Positions 14,471 to 25,713 of a DNA stretch of 64,000 nucleotides are shown here, piece after piece (within the stretch, counting starts at the first letter, position 1; each line of letters begins with the position of its first letter). Source of the stretch: Ignelater luminosus (taxonomy: Eukaryota; Arthropoda; Insecta; Coleoptera; Elateridae); contig VTPC01090606.1 of assembly GCA_011009095.1 (NCBI GenBank), positions 107,304-171,303 on the forward strand, written 5' to 3'. Both the position numbers and the translations under genes were made by a program. A model generated the notes under the pieces. The model worked only from the letters and a program-made list of their open reading frames with translations, ran no database searches and was not told the origin of the DNA.

Positions 14471-16209
14471 AAAAAAAACAACTCCAAAAGCATTTCCTAG
14501 AAGGTTAAACGTGTGATGCTTCGTAGGTTTTTTTATGTACAGTTTTAAAATGATTGGCTTTTATTTTATTTTTGTTTTTTTTTCGCTTCTGACTTATGAC
14601 TGGTTGTGATATGTTGTTTATTAAATTTTTCATGTTTTTGTTTTTATTCGTATGTGTATTCCTTTATGGGCATTTCTTTATGTTGGTGTAATAATAAAAA
14701 AATGAATAAAAATACGCCAATGTTGTTATGATTGTACAATTAAAAAATATTGGATACAAAAAAGCTTTTATCAAGGATACCCAAATATGCAACTTTAAAA
14801 TAAATTTTAGAATTCTCACTATGCAAGTAACAATGCACCTTAATAATAATTAATTGTTATTGTGCAACTCTTCTGAAATAGAATAGGAAGGATCATTTTA
14901 ACTATTTTACATAATTGTGTTGAAAACATTATCCTTCTCAATCTGATTATTAATAAACATGAGTGATATATCTGCTTCAAATAAATATTGTTTTTCAGCT
15001 TTGCATTGGTGATTCTTGTGACATTTAAAGCTTTATTTTTTCTATTTTATCAAACTAAAGATGTTTCTATCAGCTATTAGGGAATTTAAGCTTTTCATAT
15101 TTCAAAAATGCAAATAATTTTCAATGTTTTACATAGGACGTTCTTGAAAAGTTTCTCCAAGTTAACAATTTCTTCAAAGTGTCTAGAAATACTGTAAAGG
15201 ATAAAAACATTGAGGTTTCTATAAAGATATCCTAATTGAGATTTCAAAAACCAGATCTAATCTAATCATTTTCAAGTTGGCATTTATATGTTTTGAATTT
15301 TCTAAATCACTTGAGCACTCATTTCTACAATTGATTGCTTATGGTTTTTTGCAAAGAACATCCTTTATGAATCACCTAAAGAGGATATGTCTACTTCCTT
15401 TAGGAAACCGCATATATTTCCTATCATCCCAGACCTAAAATTCTTGAGAACAATTAATAGCAAACTGACAGAACTGCCCGAAAAATAATTTTGCTGAATT
15501 GGATATCACTTGCAAAAAATATTAATAAAAAAAAAACTATTTAACCTATATACTTGCTGATGGCCTCATTTTTGGAAAGTCTCACTTTAGCTAAAAAGTT
15601 AAAACTTTTTTTATTCTTTCAGCTTAGAATTTATTCTGATGGATTTTAAATAAACAACCCAAAGGTATGTAAGTTTCATAAAAACATTGGCATGAATTCG
15701 TTTGCCTTTTTAGAGTTAGATAGCAATAAATTCTATTTTGGTCAAGCTCTTGGTGTGCATCAACATATAACATTAAAAGTTAAAATGCAATTTGAGTTTT
15801 TATTTGTTGATCAACTACAGATTTTTGCAAAAAAAATGTGCTGATTAGGCTGCACCAACCAATTTGAATCTAAGAAGAAGAATAATAAATCGATCATAAG
15901 AAGGTTACTATGCAAAGTCCATATAATAAACTTTGCTTGTTACTGTCTCATCAACGAGGAAATTCATCAACAAAAAAACACTGTAATTATTTTAAATAAC
16001 TATTAAAAATTAAAATTCAGAAAATTCTTCTACCAAACTACTTTATTTCTCTTAATTGAGGTTATAATTAAAGCCGGATAGCTAAACTCTGACTTTCTGC
16101 ATAAATATTTGAAGTTACCAAAAAAACCTACAATTTCTGTCTAATAATTTATTTATGGATTTTTACCTGCTTAAGGTAAATAGCAAATCTTGTTTGTATT
16201 GGTATAAGA

Positions 16210-16230
16210 ATCTCGAGAAAAACTCGAGAT
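16210..16230. other. Perfect hairpin ATCTCGAG-loop-CTCGAGAT
   Basis: An 8-bp perfect stem around an A5 loop. It contains two XhoI-type CTCGAG palindromes. No gene is adjacent, so it is not an obvious terminator; role unknown. Confidence 0.6.
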
Positions 16231-17237
16231 CAATTTGTATTATTTTCATGTTTAGCTAAGAATGATATAAGTTTATTGTGATGTTGGTGCATAGTCACTT
16301 ACTTAAAAGATGTTTTGAATAATATCTATGTTATTGTTTTTAATTTGAATATTTTGTTTTATAAAACATCTATTGTTACTAATTCTATTAATAAATTGTA
16401 CTCGCTTTTCTTTTCAATTATTAATAACTAGTGTTTTTGCATCTGCTAAATCACATTCATCTTATACAGTTAGTAGTATTTCCTGTTTTTTTCCTTAATC
16501 TTCATTTTAGAAGTACTATAATCTCGTACAAGGTTATTTCTATTTTTTTAGTTCAGTAACTTTGTTAACAAACGATTTGATCATTTCTATACGTGACTCC
16601 CTATTTTACAAAATATTTTAAACAACACAAAATCATGCTATATGTAAAACAGTAATCCTAACCCAAAAACAATCAAGTTGTAAAGAATTTGATTTGTCAT
16701 TTTATCTCTTGCGTCGGACAAAAGAACAACACTATAGAATTCATTGACAAAAGCAAAATTACACGCTTGATTTTTTTAAATGTATTCTATTATCTAATTA
16801 AAATATTTTTATACCAATTTTTATCTATTTTAATTTTTTTTTTGACACAACATCGTTATTCATATTTCTGATTAAGAATTTATTAATTACAATGAATTAA
16901 AACAGATGAATCAAACAAAATAATAAATGTCTACCTTCAAAGCTTACTTTGATTTTTTAATTTTTAATTTCCTTCCAGTTTGATAAAACACATTTTCAAC
17001 TAAATTGTAAGTTATAAAAAAAATAGTCTCGTCCTACGCAAAATTTTTAGCCATTAAATTGCTACAGGTTGGTTGACGTTAAAAAGACAGATATATCTAT
17101 CTGGAAATATCTACGTTAGCAAACAGGTTTACCTATCTGAAACTCCTGCCCATATTGACGATATTAGTAAAGCCGATTAAAATACAGACTTTCATGTGTC
17201 AGGTAATTTATAAAACTGTTTACGGCCCTGCGTTCCT

Positions 17238-17261
17238 AATTAACTCTTTTTGGAGTTAATT
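17238..17261. other. Perfect hairpin AATTAACTC-loop-GAGTTAATT
   Basis: A 9-bp perfect stem around a 6-base T-rich loop, about 1.35 kb beyond the vvl stop codon. It may be a structural signal or chance in AT-rich DNA. Confidence 0.55.
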
Positions 17262-17365
17262 GTGTTCTAAGTATGTATTATCTAACAGAAACTAAATTGC
17301 CTCTGGGATACTAGAAAAAATATATTTTATAATCTCTGCTTGTATTGTTAATTATTCTTTTCCGT

Positions 17366-17645
17366 ATATAAAAGAGATTTCTCAGCACACAGGTAGTGTT
17401 GTGTCGATAGCACACAATCTGATATGTTTAAGTTAAGAGTGGGTATTTACTCGGATGACAGAGGCACAGAACAGGTGCAGCACAAGCACATTTTGGAAGC
17501 CAGAATGTCAATAGACAGTTTGTTTGTACTATCATTAATATCGTTAGCTTTTCTCTCAAAATTACTGTACCTAAATATAAAAATAAACAATGAAGACTTA
17601 CCAACTCATCGTCTTCACTTTACACACACATACAGATTCCCTTAA
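17366..17645 (+). CDS. Candidate small ORF behind a TATA-like box, function unknown
   Basis: A 73-codon ORF starts with a true ATG at 17424. It contains one hydrophobic stretch (about residues 32-53, SLFVLSLISLAFLSKLLYL) that could be a membrane segment. A TATA-like TATATAAAAG (17366-17375) lies about 50 bases upstream, and a short TTGTGT/ACACAA inverted pair lies between them. The ORF would converge on the vvl 3' end. No family is recognised and codon use looks like background AT-rich DNA, so chance is the more likely explanation. Confidence 0.15.
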
Positions 17646-18050
17646 TATTTCTTTTTTCCTCATTTATTAGATTTAGACTTTAATATTCACTTCAGAAGAC
17701 TTGATCGGGTAAAAGGAATTAAAAAGAATAATAAGACGTGAATTATTTTAAAAACATTTCGATTTAATTTTTGTCACACCGTACAACGATATATAATTAA
17801 TATAATAATAAATATATACACATATCATCAATCTATGACCAAAAAACGTTGAAAGAACGTGAATCAGGGAACAGTACGGATCGTCCAAATCATTGTAAAT
17901 CAGTCCAACTGCACGACACGTTAACCAAATTTAACAACGTAAGAGCAATTTAATTTTTTTCATGTATATTAAATATATACGACATACTATATATTACAAA
18001 CTTACTTTGTAGTTGTATTTCATTAAAACCATCCCGGGTGTAACTTTGCT

Positions 18051-18608
18051 TTTATTTTTAGTATAAATCACGACGTTGCTACTCCAGAGTTATTCTTATT
18101 TACAACGTATTTTATGATAAAACATTCGTCTAGGTTATATTACACATGCTCCTTACAAACAGCGTCAATATCACTTCTCATATTTACAGTTAATATACAA
18201 TAATAATAATGTTCGTCTTTCATTTTTTATTTTAGGTACATACACTTACGTTACGTAGCGCAGACACCGACCGCAGTTTGGGCCTCCGACTAGGCGGTAA
18301 TCGGTTTAATCATACAGTGAGGTAGCATTTTTAAAAATATAATTTTGATCTGTTAATTAGTCCGTTACATGTATTTTTACCGTCGGGTAGGCAGGTACCT
18401 ACACGGCCAACTATATTCGTTGGATGAGTCCTCGTTTTAAGTTAAATTGTACTTATTATTTTACATTCGACAATATTATCACGTATAAGTTGTGCAAGTG
18501 AACTAGTCTTTGCCACTTTTAGGACGCACCCGAACGGAGAGATGAATGAGCGATGAGGCGCTAGCCGTTGTCACTGTGATGTAACAGGGAGGCCCAGCGG
18601 GCTGGATG
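18051..18608 (-). other. vvl: vvl 3' UTR with candidate poly(A) signals
   Basis: Downstream of the TAG stop the minus strand keeps moderate GC until about 18240 and then becomes AT-rich. AATAAA hexamers (plus-strand TTTATT) occur at 18226-18231 and 18051-18056, with another at 17663-17668. The real 3' end cannot be chosen without transcripts. Confidence 0.4.
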
Positions 18609-19832
18609 CTAGTGCGCCGTGAGCTGGTGGCCCATGCCCTGTGGAGATAACATTGGAGGACTGTGCGAATGTGAATGCTGTCCCATCGGAGAAGAACCGT
18701 GGACGTCGGGATGGTGGCCGTACCCGGGGTGCATGTGCCCGCCCGGCGGTAATCCGTCCATCATCTCGTTTGTTAAAGTATTCGGTGGTGTCATTCTTTT
18801 TTCTTTTTGTCTTCTATTACAAAACCATACTCGCACTACTTCTTTTTCTAATTGTAAGCTGTCTGCTAAATTCGTAATTTCCTGCGCCGACGGCTTTGGT
18901 TGCTTATGAAAGTGTTGCTCTAAGGCGCCTTTAACAGATACTTCGATACTCGTACGTTTTTTCCGTTTCCTGCCTTGTGCTGCTATTTTATCTATCGATG
19001 TAGGCGATCCCGTCGTCGAGTCGGCTTCTTCTAGCCATTTTTGTAGTAAAGGTTTCAGTTTGCACATGTTTTTAAAACTAAGTTGGAGCGCTTCGAACCT
19101 ACAGATTGTTGTTTGTGAAAACACGTTTCCATAAAGAGTTCCTAAAGCTAATCCTACGTCGGCCTGCGTAAAGCCTAGTTTTATACGTCGTTGTTTAAAC
19201 TGTTTGGCAAAGGCTTCCAAGTCATCACTCGTTGGAGTTTCTTCGTCTCCTGCTCCTACATCTCGGTCCGGGTGTTGCGGATGATGTGGACTTTGCATAT
19301 CCCGGTGTAAGGGGTGATGTAGTTGCGGAGCTTGATGATGAGCTAACATACCATTCATCGCCGCTTGATAGTGCTGAAGCGGCGATCCTGCACCTCCGGG
19401 GTTATAATGGGCCGAAGATACCGGTGCATGCCATGCATGCGGCGATCCCATATTCTGTTGTTGCTGTGGGCGATTTATCATGTCCACTTGTTGGGACAGA
19501 GGTTTGACATCCTGGTGTGGGTGGTGATGGTGATGTGGATGATGCATTCCTGCCATAGACGCGGCCCACGGATCCGCACCTGGTTGTAGACTCACCCAGG
19601 GATTTGCGGACAAGGACACCGGATGGCCATTCGGTGACGGCGAACTGGCCATCTGATGATGGTGGTGATGATGCGGATGCTGCGGCAGGTATTTCATTTC
19701 ACTAGCATCGGCCGCCGATCTTGGAGATGCACTGGTATGGTAACCACCAACGATATTCATGCCGACAACGCTACTTCCGTCCAAATCAGAAGTAACAGCA
19801 CTACTAGCCGGCAGATACGTGGTGGCCGCCAT
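18609..19832 (-). CDS. vvl: POU class III homeodomain transcription factor Ventral veins lacking (Drifter)
   Basis: A 407-residue intronless protein. In order: an N-terminus MAATTYLP typical of insect Vvl; a conserved [14 protein letters not shown] block (about 36-49); His-rich runs (52-59 and 97-106); a Gln run (123-126); the POU-specific domain (about 199-271, beginning [10 protein letters not shown], with [19 protein letters not shown]); a basic linker GRKRKKR (287-293); a POU homeodomain (about 288-347) with recognition helix [13 protein letters not shown]; and a C-tail [13 protein letters not shown] ending HQLTAH. Family knowledge: nuclear, octamer-binding regulator of tracheal, neural, wing-vein and steroidogenic programmes, usually intronless. 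The start is the ATG at 19830-19832. The frame stays open about 37 codons further upstream but that stretch has no ATG at its head (GTG at 19941-19943) and no family similarity. The coding GC is far above the surroundings. No frameshift or missing DNA-contact residue is seen. Other POU classes are excluded by the linker and the tail. Confidence 0.97.
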   Translation of the reverse strand: MAATTYLPASSAVTSDLDGSSVVGMNIVGGYHTSASPRSAADASEMKYLPQHPHHHHHHQMASSPSPNGHPVSLSANPWVSLQPGADPWAASMAGMHHPHHHHHPHQDVKPLSQQVDMINRPQQQQNMGSPHAWHAPVSSAHYNPGGAGSPLQHYQAAMNGMLAHHQAPQLHHPLHRDMQSPHHPQHPDRDVGAGDEETPTSDDLEAFAKQFKQRRIKLGFTQADVGLALGTLYGNVFSQTTICRFEALQLSFKNMCKLKPLLQKWLEEADSTTGSPTSIDKIAAQGRKRKKRTSIEVSVKGALEQHFHKQPKPSAQEITNLADSLQLEKEVVRVWFCNRRQKEKRMTPPNTLTNEMMDGLPPGGHMHPGYGHHPDVHGSSPMGQHSHSHSPPMLSPQGMGHQLTAH

Positions 19833-20260
19833 GCCCTGGTGGGGGCGCCAAGCCGTCGTGTCGGCACTGTACGTACTTGCTGTCACAAAACTTACACACT
19901 GTCTCAGTACGCTCTCATGCGTTATGCATATCGTTCGGTACACATGACGACTCAGTATACACTACTCCACTGAACACTGAATGCTGGCTGTCTGGTCGGT
20001 TTCCCCCTCTTGAACCCCTCCGGATTAGTGCGCGCGCCATTGGATACGATTCAGTTGTGCACTGGACGTGACGTCACAGACACGGTGCCCACCAGTGGCT
20101 GAATTCACCAGGGTTCCGCCTGCAGTAAATTTCCCCACCACGGCGGGGAAGTGTTTACACTTGGCGGGACACGGTAGCTAAGCAACAGAGCGTGCCCGAG
20201 TGTCGGACTCGCACACTCCGGTGGCGACGTAGGTCACCGGAGCGGGATTACTAGAAGTTT
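19833..20260 (-). promoter_or_regulatory. vvl: vvl 5' UTR and GC-rich core/proximal promoter
   Basis: This is the most GC-rich stretch outside the CDS. Reading the minus strand toward the ATG it has a perfect CRE palindrome TGACGTCA (20069-20076), a CCAAT box (plus-strand CCATTGG, 20037-20043), then two tandem arthropod-type initiators TCAGT (19976-19980 and 19969-19973). An RGWYV-like AGTCG lies at +27 to +31 of the first initiator, one base from ideal DPE spacing. No TATA box sits about 30 bases upstream of either initiator, which suggests a TATA-less Inr/DPE-type promoter. The sites are read directly; their use is inference. Confidence 0.55.
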
Positions 20261-22724
20261 GTTAAATAGGAAAAAAAATATCAATTTACTAATTATTACT
20301 CATCTAGGTATATTATCTAAAAATAAATTTTAAAAAACAAAAGAAATTACTTTCATTTATTTTCTATACAGGTAAAACACATCAATCTTTTCAACCACCC
20401 AAGAGATTCATAAAGAATCTCTCTGAATGAAAATGAAAGATATGTTCTTGTAGAATTTCAAACAATTTATTCAGATTATAATTGAATTTTTACTATGTAC
20501 ATTAAAGTACCCTAAAATTGGTGTAAAGATTTAAACGAATATAAAAAACTGATTTAAATCTTAGTCACCTGTTGAAGCGACGGACAAATCATACGGTCTG
20601 TGCCGGGAAATTAACATTGAATTTGCAATACAATGGAGCCTTAGCACTTGCAGCTTATACATATGTATGTAGACCAAAACTCCTGTGTGCGGATTTATTA
20701 TGTATAACGTGCAGTCAAGTTTAGTTTTTAATATTGAAATATTACATAATTACATAATTAAGAGGAAAAAAAATCAGAAAAATCTAAAGAATATTTCGAA
20801 TTACTCGTAATTTGATATAAATATATTTGTAGTTTTGAAAAGCATTTACGTCTAAAGATTCAAGATTTTTAAATGTTGTCTTTAGTATTTAATGTAAGGG
20901 TAGGTAGGTATTTTCTTAATTTGGGAGAAAAATGTTCAAGTTACGGAACTGAATGTTTAAATTACATTTAAGTAATTTTGTGCAGCACAAGTAAAATTTT
21001 GAACTGTAATAGCAATTCAAGTAGGTATACTTGATTTATTGTATTTTTAGCTTCTAATTTGCATAGTATTGCATTTTAATAAAAAAGCTATAAACTGATA
21101 ATGTGTTTGTCAGGTAGTCATAACCTCAACCGCAACATTATTAATGCATGAATATACAGTAGCAACTGTGCTTCAGTGTAAAATGTTAGTAAAATTCCAA
21201 TTACAACATAAACAAAATTTTAATTTTAACCGTTTTCTCAATATTTCTTGTTGATTGTTACAAAGAAAAATAATTTCATGTGTTCTTATCAACCTATAAA
21301 GATAAAATTGAAATTCACTAAACAATAGCAAATTGCAATTAACGCTGCAACTATAATTTTTCTATAATTTATGAGTAAAAACAATTCTTTAGATAAATTA
21401 TTTATAAATATAGTTACCATAAGAATTAAACATTATTATAATCAATATGAATATTAATTTAAAAAATGAATGTTAAAATTGTTTACGTACAAAATCATAA
21501 AACTATAACAAACACCTGAAAAACTAAATATTTACCTAGTATTGCAATATTCGCATAAAAATGATAAACGTATGATTTCATTAATATACCAAGAAATAAG
21601 CTTTTTGTATAATATAAAAATTATTGACAAGATTAATTAATTGCCAGAATAATAGGTAATTCCGTGTGTGGTTTTCCGTATTTAATTTTATATTAAAAAA
21701 ATTTATAAAAAACTTTAGCTTTCACATAAATTAAAAATTATCTTGTAAATTGCAAGTACTAACTGGAAACGATTTAATTTTTAATAGTAAACGTGAAATC
21801 ATCTAGTAAGGCAGATTATTTTTTACGTTAGAATATGGAAAACAGCGTACACAAAAGCTTCTGTTATTTTAAAATTGAACCTGAACTATAAGTTTTATGT
21901 AATTTGACTAGTAGTCTTTAATTGAAATTAATTAAATTAAACGATTTTCTTAGGCGGAGCTCCATTTTTCAAAAACTGTGTATTTGATTATATTGCTGAC
22001 GTAGATTTATCACAAAAGATTGTTAGGTTAAATATGACTTTTTCTGTCTAAGAACAATGTATTAGTTAAAGATTGCAATTAAAAACTTCTTAAATAAATA
22101 GAAACGTCTACAAGACTGATATCTCTTAGCTTCATTTAAGCTTATATGAATTCTTAACCATCAAACTGTATTTGTTTAAAAAAATCAGTAGAACAAGATG
22201 GACATTTTTTGCTTCTACCAATCTATCTACATCAATTAAATAAAAAAGAAAAGATTAAAACAAAAGATGTTAAAATTTGTTATTTGGATGTTTAGCTACC
22301 TTTTTCCAAAGTTAGAGTGAAATTGGAAAAAAAACGAATTTTTATATTTTGTAACTGATAACGTCGAAAGTTTATGATTATTGTATCACCATATAGAAAC
22401 CATGCACCACTGCAAAAGTTTAACCGTACCAAGTCATTGCAGAGGTTGGAATTTCATTTTTTTGCTTCTAGTCAAAATATCATTCATTTGGAAATTTAGG
22501 CATTTAACTTTTAAAGCAGAAAGACACAAAAATATAATAAAGTTGGAAAGATTCATCTCATACCATATTGAAATATCAAAATGTTCTCTCTTTGAAGTTT
22601 GATAGGCCCTAATAATTAATTAGTGACTTTTTATGCTTACGAAAATATTACTATTCCGTTTTGTTCTAATAAACATCTCCAACATAAAGCGTATAAAAAC
22701 ACAGTTCACTGTTATAGAACTGTT
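20261..22724. other. Upstream intergenic region of vvl
   Basis: Very AT-rich. One octamer ATTTGCAT (21057-21064) lies about 1.2 kb upstream of the vvl start codon. No gene, RNA or repeat is seen. Confidence 0.7.
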
Positions 22725-22798
22725 AGGCCCCGGAGGGATTCGAACCCTCGATCTCCTGTTTACTAGACAGGCGCTTTAACCAACTAAGCCACGGCGCC
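22725..22798 (-). tRNA. tRNA-Thr (anticodon AGT)
   Basis: A 74-base cloverleaf including the discriminator. The acceptor begins GGCGCCG, the A box is TGGCTTAGTTGG, the anticodon stem is CCTGT/ACAGG with loop CTAGTAA (anticodon AGT), the T stem GAGGG/CCCTC is perfect, and the B box is GGTTCGAATCC. Position 4:69 reads G opposite G, as in the other copies where it can be read. A T5 Pol III terminator (plus-strand AAAAA, 22695-22699) lies about 26 bases downstream. AGT becomes inosine-modified and reads ACU/ACC/ACA. Probably functional. Confidence 0.93.
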
Positions 22799-23181
22799 GT
22801 TGATATCTCCTAATTGAAGAACACTCTGAGTCAAAAGAAATTTGTGACTTGACTATTAATTATTCTAGATGAGCTTCTAGGTCAAAATTCTTTATCAGCC
22901 AAAAAGTTCAAAAACACTAATAACAAGTTTGTACATTGTCGATCTTTTCCTGCAACTTCGAATTTTATTAACATAAAGAATACCAAAAGAAAAGAAATTT
23001 CAATTTCAAACCAGATTAATCTAGATTGTACTGCACGATCAAAATTCTAAACCCTAGAACCAGTAGGTCTTTTCCAACTTCATTTTCAGTTTTTCTCCTT
23101 TTAAGTTAGGTAGTTTTTCTCTAATATTTTTCAATGGTTCCAAAGTTATGAAACAAGATAAAAATTATATGTTTGATATTT

Positions 23182-23255
23182 AGGTCCCGGAGAGTTTTAA
23201 ACCCTCGATCTTCTGTTTACTAGACAGGCTTTTTAATCAAGTAAGCCAAGGCGCC
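23182..23255 (-). pseudogene. tRNA-Thr pseudogene
   Basis: It aligns base for base with the intact copies but the T arm reads GGGTTTAAAACTC in place of GGTTCGAATCC, so the B box is destroyed. The D arm is also altered (CTTACTTGATTAAAAAG). The anticodon loop CTAGTAA is kept. Confidence 0.88.
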
Positions 23256-23437
23256 CTTTTTAGTTAGAATTCAAAACCTAGCACTCGAGATTTATTTTTC
23301 CAGTGTATTAAGATGTTATTTAACGGCTTTCTACTAAAAGATAATGTGCAAAACATTGAAACGCTTCCATTATACTAAATCAGATTGTTTGAATGTAAAC
23401 GGTAATAAAAACTTATATGTTCGATGTTGGAACATTT

Positions 23438-23511
23438 AGGCCCCGGAGGGATTCGAACTCTCGATCTCCTGTTTACTAGACAGGCGCTTTAACCAACTAA
23501 GCCACGGCGCC
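23438..23511 (-). tRNA. tRNA-Thr (AGT), one T-stem mismatch
   Basis: Complete cloverleaf with intact A box, anticodon arm and acceptor ends identical to the first copy. One change makes the T stem GAGAG opposite CCCTC, an A-C mismatch at 52:62 inside the B box. A T5 terminator lies at 23407-23411. It may still be transcribed but looks like an early step in decay. Confidence 0.8.
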
Positions 23512-23647
23512 GTCGTTGCTCATTAATGCTCATAGAAAGACGCCAAATGCATTTTTGACCTGCTTTCAATTTTAATGTAAAAACTATATTGCAAAGGCAA
23601 AAGTTCAAAAACTGTTTCGCTTGTAGCTGCTTTCAAAACCTACTTTC

Positions 23648-23696
23648 AGTCCCTTGATCTTTGTTTACTAAAGAGATACTTTAATCTACGAAGCCT
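23648..23696 (-). pseudogene. tRNA-Thr remnant (anticodon and D arms only)
   Basis: The plus strand keeps a shadow of the unit: CTTGATCT, TTTGTTTACTA, ACTTTAATCTACGAAGCC in the right order. The T arm and acceptor are unrecognisable. It falls at the spacing expected for a unit between the copies at 23438 and 23919. Confidence 0.6.
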
Positions 23697-23918
23697 TTAT
23701 TAGTTCTACATGTTGAAAGATGCCAAAAATAATTTGTAATTTATTTTTTATATTTGTCAGACAATGAAGCTAAATTTGCTGAATGTAGAACCTAAAATCC
23801 AAACGTTTTGCTTTTAACCGTCTTCGATTTTACAACTTTTAAATGCTCCTGTTGTACTATATCAAATTGATTTGATGTCAATGATAATAAAAATTTTATA
23901 CTAGATATTGGAACATTT

Positions 23919-23975
23919 AGGCGCCGAAGGGATTCAAACTCTCAATCTCCTGTTTACTAGACAAAGTCAAGGCAT
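23919..23975 (-). pseudogene. tRNA-Thr pseudogene with D arm deleted
   Basis: The acceptor 3' side, a damaged T arm (TTTGAATCCC) and the anticodon region (TCTAGTAAACAGG) are present. The sequence then jumps to a damaged 5' acceptor, skipping most of the D arm and the A box. It cannot fold as a normal tRNA. Confidence 0.8.
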
Positions 23976-24125
23976 CGTTCAGTTTTAATGTAAAATCTGT
24001 ATTGAAAAGACAAATATTCAAAACCTGCTTTCGACTGTATCTTTTACTTTGCGTTTTGTTATTTTAATGTTAATTTTTTAGTTAGAAGGACACAAAAATT
24101 GTGTGATGTTCCATGTCAGAACAGT

Positions 24126-24199
24126 AGGCCCCAGAGGGATTCGAACCCTCGATCTCCTGTTTACGAGACAGGCGCTTTAACCAACTAAGCTACGGCGCC
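24126..24199 (-). tRNA. tRNA-Thr (anticodon CGT)
   Basis: A full cloverleaf with perfect anticodon (CCTGT/ACAGG) and T (GAGGG/CCCTC) stems, intact A box TAGCTTAGTTGG and B box. The anticodon loop is CTCGTAA, so the anticodon is CGT (plus-strand 24163-24165, acg) where its neighbours have AGT: a single change at position 34. The rest of the molecule and the T5 terminator (24094-24098) match the array. It would read ACG. The acceptor has a G-T pair at 7:66. Confidence 0.9.
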
Positions 24200-24406
24200 C
24201 TTGTTGTTTTTTGACTTGAGACCGATTATTGAAGCAGAATCGGTATTGCAAAGTCAAACGGTTCTAAAGCTATGATAGCTAGCTTCATGACCTACTTCTA
24301 TTGCATTGTATCAACTTCCCATTTTGTTTTAGAATACAAAATGGTCTTAAAATCAGATTTTATAGCCTAAAGATGTAAAAATGATCTGTTTTCTGTCAGA
24401 AAATTT

Positions 24407-24475
24407 AGGGGCCGGGGCGATTGAAACCCTCGATCTCTTGTTTACTAGAAAGGTTTTAAGTAATTGAGCCCGGCG
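24407..24475 (-). pseudogene. tRNA-Thr pseudogene
   Basis: It keeps the order of the gene but the B box reads GGTTTCAATCG, the D arm has lost several bases and reads GGGCTCAATTAC, and the 5' acceptor is scrambled. A T5 tract (24377-24381) survives downstream. Confidence 0.8.
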
Positions 24476-24717
24476 GAGTCATCAAAGATTGTTTCTAATT
24501 TGTTTTCTGGGTTTAGACCGATTGCTCCAGCAAAATTTGCACTGCAATCTTAAAAATTCAAAAACTGTTGGTTAAAGCCCTTTTTATGACCTACTTCGAT
24601 AGTATTTCAATTTTTCACGTTTCTCACTTAGCGTTAATTTTTTTTAACAATCCTAAATGTGCTTGGATTTTATTGCATAAAAGATGTATAAATGATATGT
24701 TTCATGCCAGAACATTT

Positions 24718-24754
24718 AGGTCCTGAAGCCTGAAGAGATATAGCCACGGCAACG
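24718..24754 (-). pseudogene. tRNA-Thr end remnant
   Basis: Only the two ends survive: plus-strand AGGTCCTGAAG and TAGCCACGGCAACG, with the anticodon and T arms deleted. The flanking spacer words match the array. Confidence 0.6.
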
Positions 24755-25194
24755 TGGACACCTATAACCACCAAAAGCCGTTTTTGACTTATTTGTCGAT
24801 TTTAAAATGGTTACTAGAGAATTTTTGATGCTTTCAGAAATGCAAAAGCTATTGGCAGTTATTGTTTTCGTCATCTACTTTGACTGTTTAATTTTATGTT
24901 AATTTTTGTTGGCAATTCTAAATGTTCTTTCATCAGATTCATCAGATAACAAAAGCGGCTTGTAATTTGTTTTTGTTTTATTTTAACCGCTTACTGAAAC
25001 CGAATCTATATTACAAAATAAAAACATCAAAAACTATTGGCAATAGCTGCTCTTTCACGACCTACTTCATTGTTTTGTTTCAATTTTCAATTTTTTTCTT
25101 TTGGGGTTAATTTGTTTTGATAATTTTAAATATATTCTTATATCACAATCTATTGCACAAATGATGTAAAAACGATCTATGTTTTAGAATATTT

Positions 25195-25268
25195 AGGGCC
25201 CGGAGGGATTCGAACCCTCGATCTCCTGTTTACTAGACAGGCGCTTTAACCAACTAAGCCACGGCGCC
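25195..25268 (-). tRNA. tRNA-Thr (AGT), acceptor stem weakened
   Basis: Same anticodon, D and T arms as the first copy and a T5 terminator at 25168-25172. The acceptor 3' side reads CGGGCCC where others have CGGGGCC, so position 3:70 is C opposite C next to the G-G at 4:69. Two adjacent mismatches in the acceptor stem make function doubtful. It directly abuts the assembly gap. Confidence 0.8.
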
Positions 25269-25275
25269 GTTGATG

Positions 25276-25532
25276 NNNNNNNNNNNNNNNNNNNNNNNNN
25301 NNNNNNNNNNNNNNNNNNNNNNNNNNNNNNNNNNNNNNNNNNNNNNNNNNNNNNNNNNNNNNNNNNNNNNNNNNNNNNNNNNNNNNNNNNNNNNNNNNNN
25401 NNNNNNNNNNNNNNNNNNNNNNNNNNNNNNNNNNNNNNNNNNNNNNNNNNNNNNNNNNNNNNNNNNNNNNNNNNNNNNNNNNNNNNNNNNNNNNNNNNNN
25501 NNNNNNNNNNNNNNNNNNNNNNNNNNNNNNNN
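25276..25532. other. Assembly gap (257 N)
   Basis: A run of N between two nearly identical tRNA-Thr units. Both units share CGTTGATG on their 5' flank, so the gap is probably a collapsed or unresolved young duplication. True length and copy number are unknown. Confidence 0.99.
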
Positions 25533-25602
25533 CCCGGAGGGATTCGAACCCTCGATCTCCTGTTTACTAGACAGGCGCTTTAACCAACTAAGCCACGGCG
25601 CC
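25529..25602 (-). tRNA. tRNA-Thr (AGT), 3' end masked by N
   Basis: Visible from 25533; the last four bases including the discriminator lie in the gap. All visible arms match the first copy, with perfect T and anticodon stems and intact A and B boxes. The terminator cannot be seen. Confidence 0.85.
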
Positions 25603-25713
25603 GTTGATGCCCAGAGCAAAAGTCATCTTTCAATTCTATTTATAATGTTCTGGTTGTGTTCCCGTCAAATCTTACTGATTTAAAAATCTTAAAACTAAAA
25701 ACTTTGAATATTT

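Larger units (their letters stand above)
5011..17365. other. Intergenic, no gene recognised
   Basis: AT-rich, with only short chance frames. It holds a partial palindrome of AATCATGAT/ATCATGATT words near 7401-7436, several octamers, the GC patch near 14.4 kb and the hairpins at 16.2 and 17.2 kb. Confidence 0.7.

Noticed and set aside
17086-17106. AGACAGATATATCTATCTGG palindrome as a regulatory site
   Set aside because: A six-base stem of AT-rich simple sequence, expected by chance here.
19833-19943. N-terminal extension of the POU protein upstream of MAATTYLP
   Set aside because: The extra codons begin at GTG rather than ATG, have no similarity to the family and overlap the expected 5' UTR.
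18619-20071. Several plus-strand frames across the vvl CDS
   Set aside because: They are antisense shadows of the GC-rich POU gene and have no domain content.
25254-25683. Frames running through the N gap on both strands
   Set aside because: They are translations of tRNA sequence and undetermined bases.
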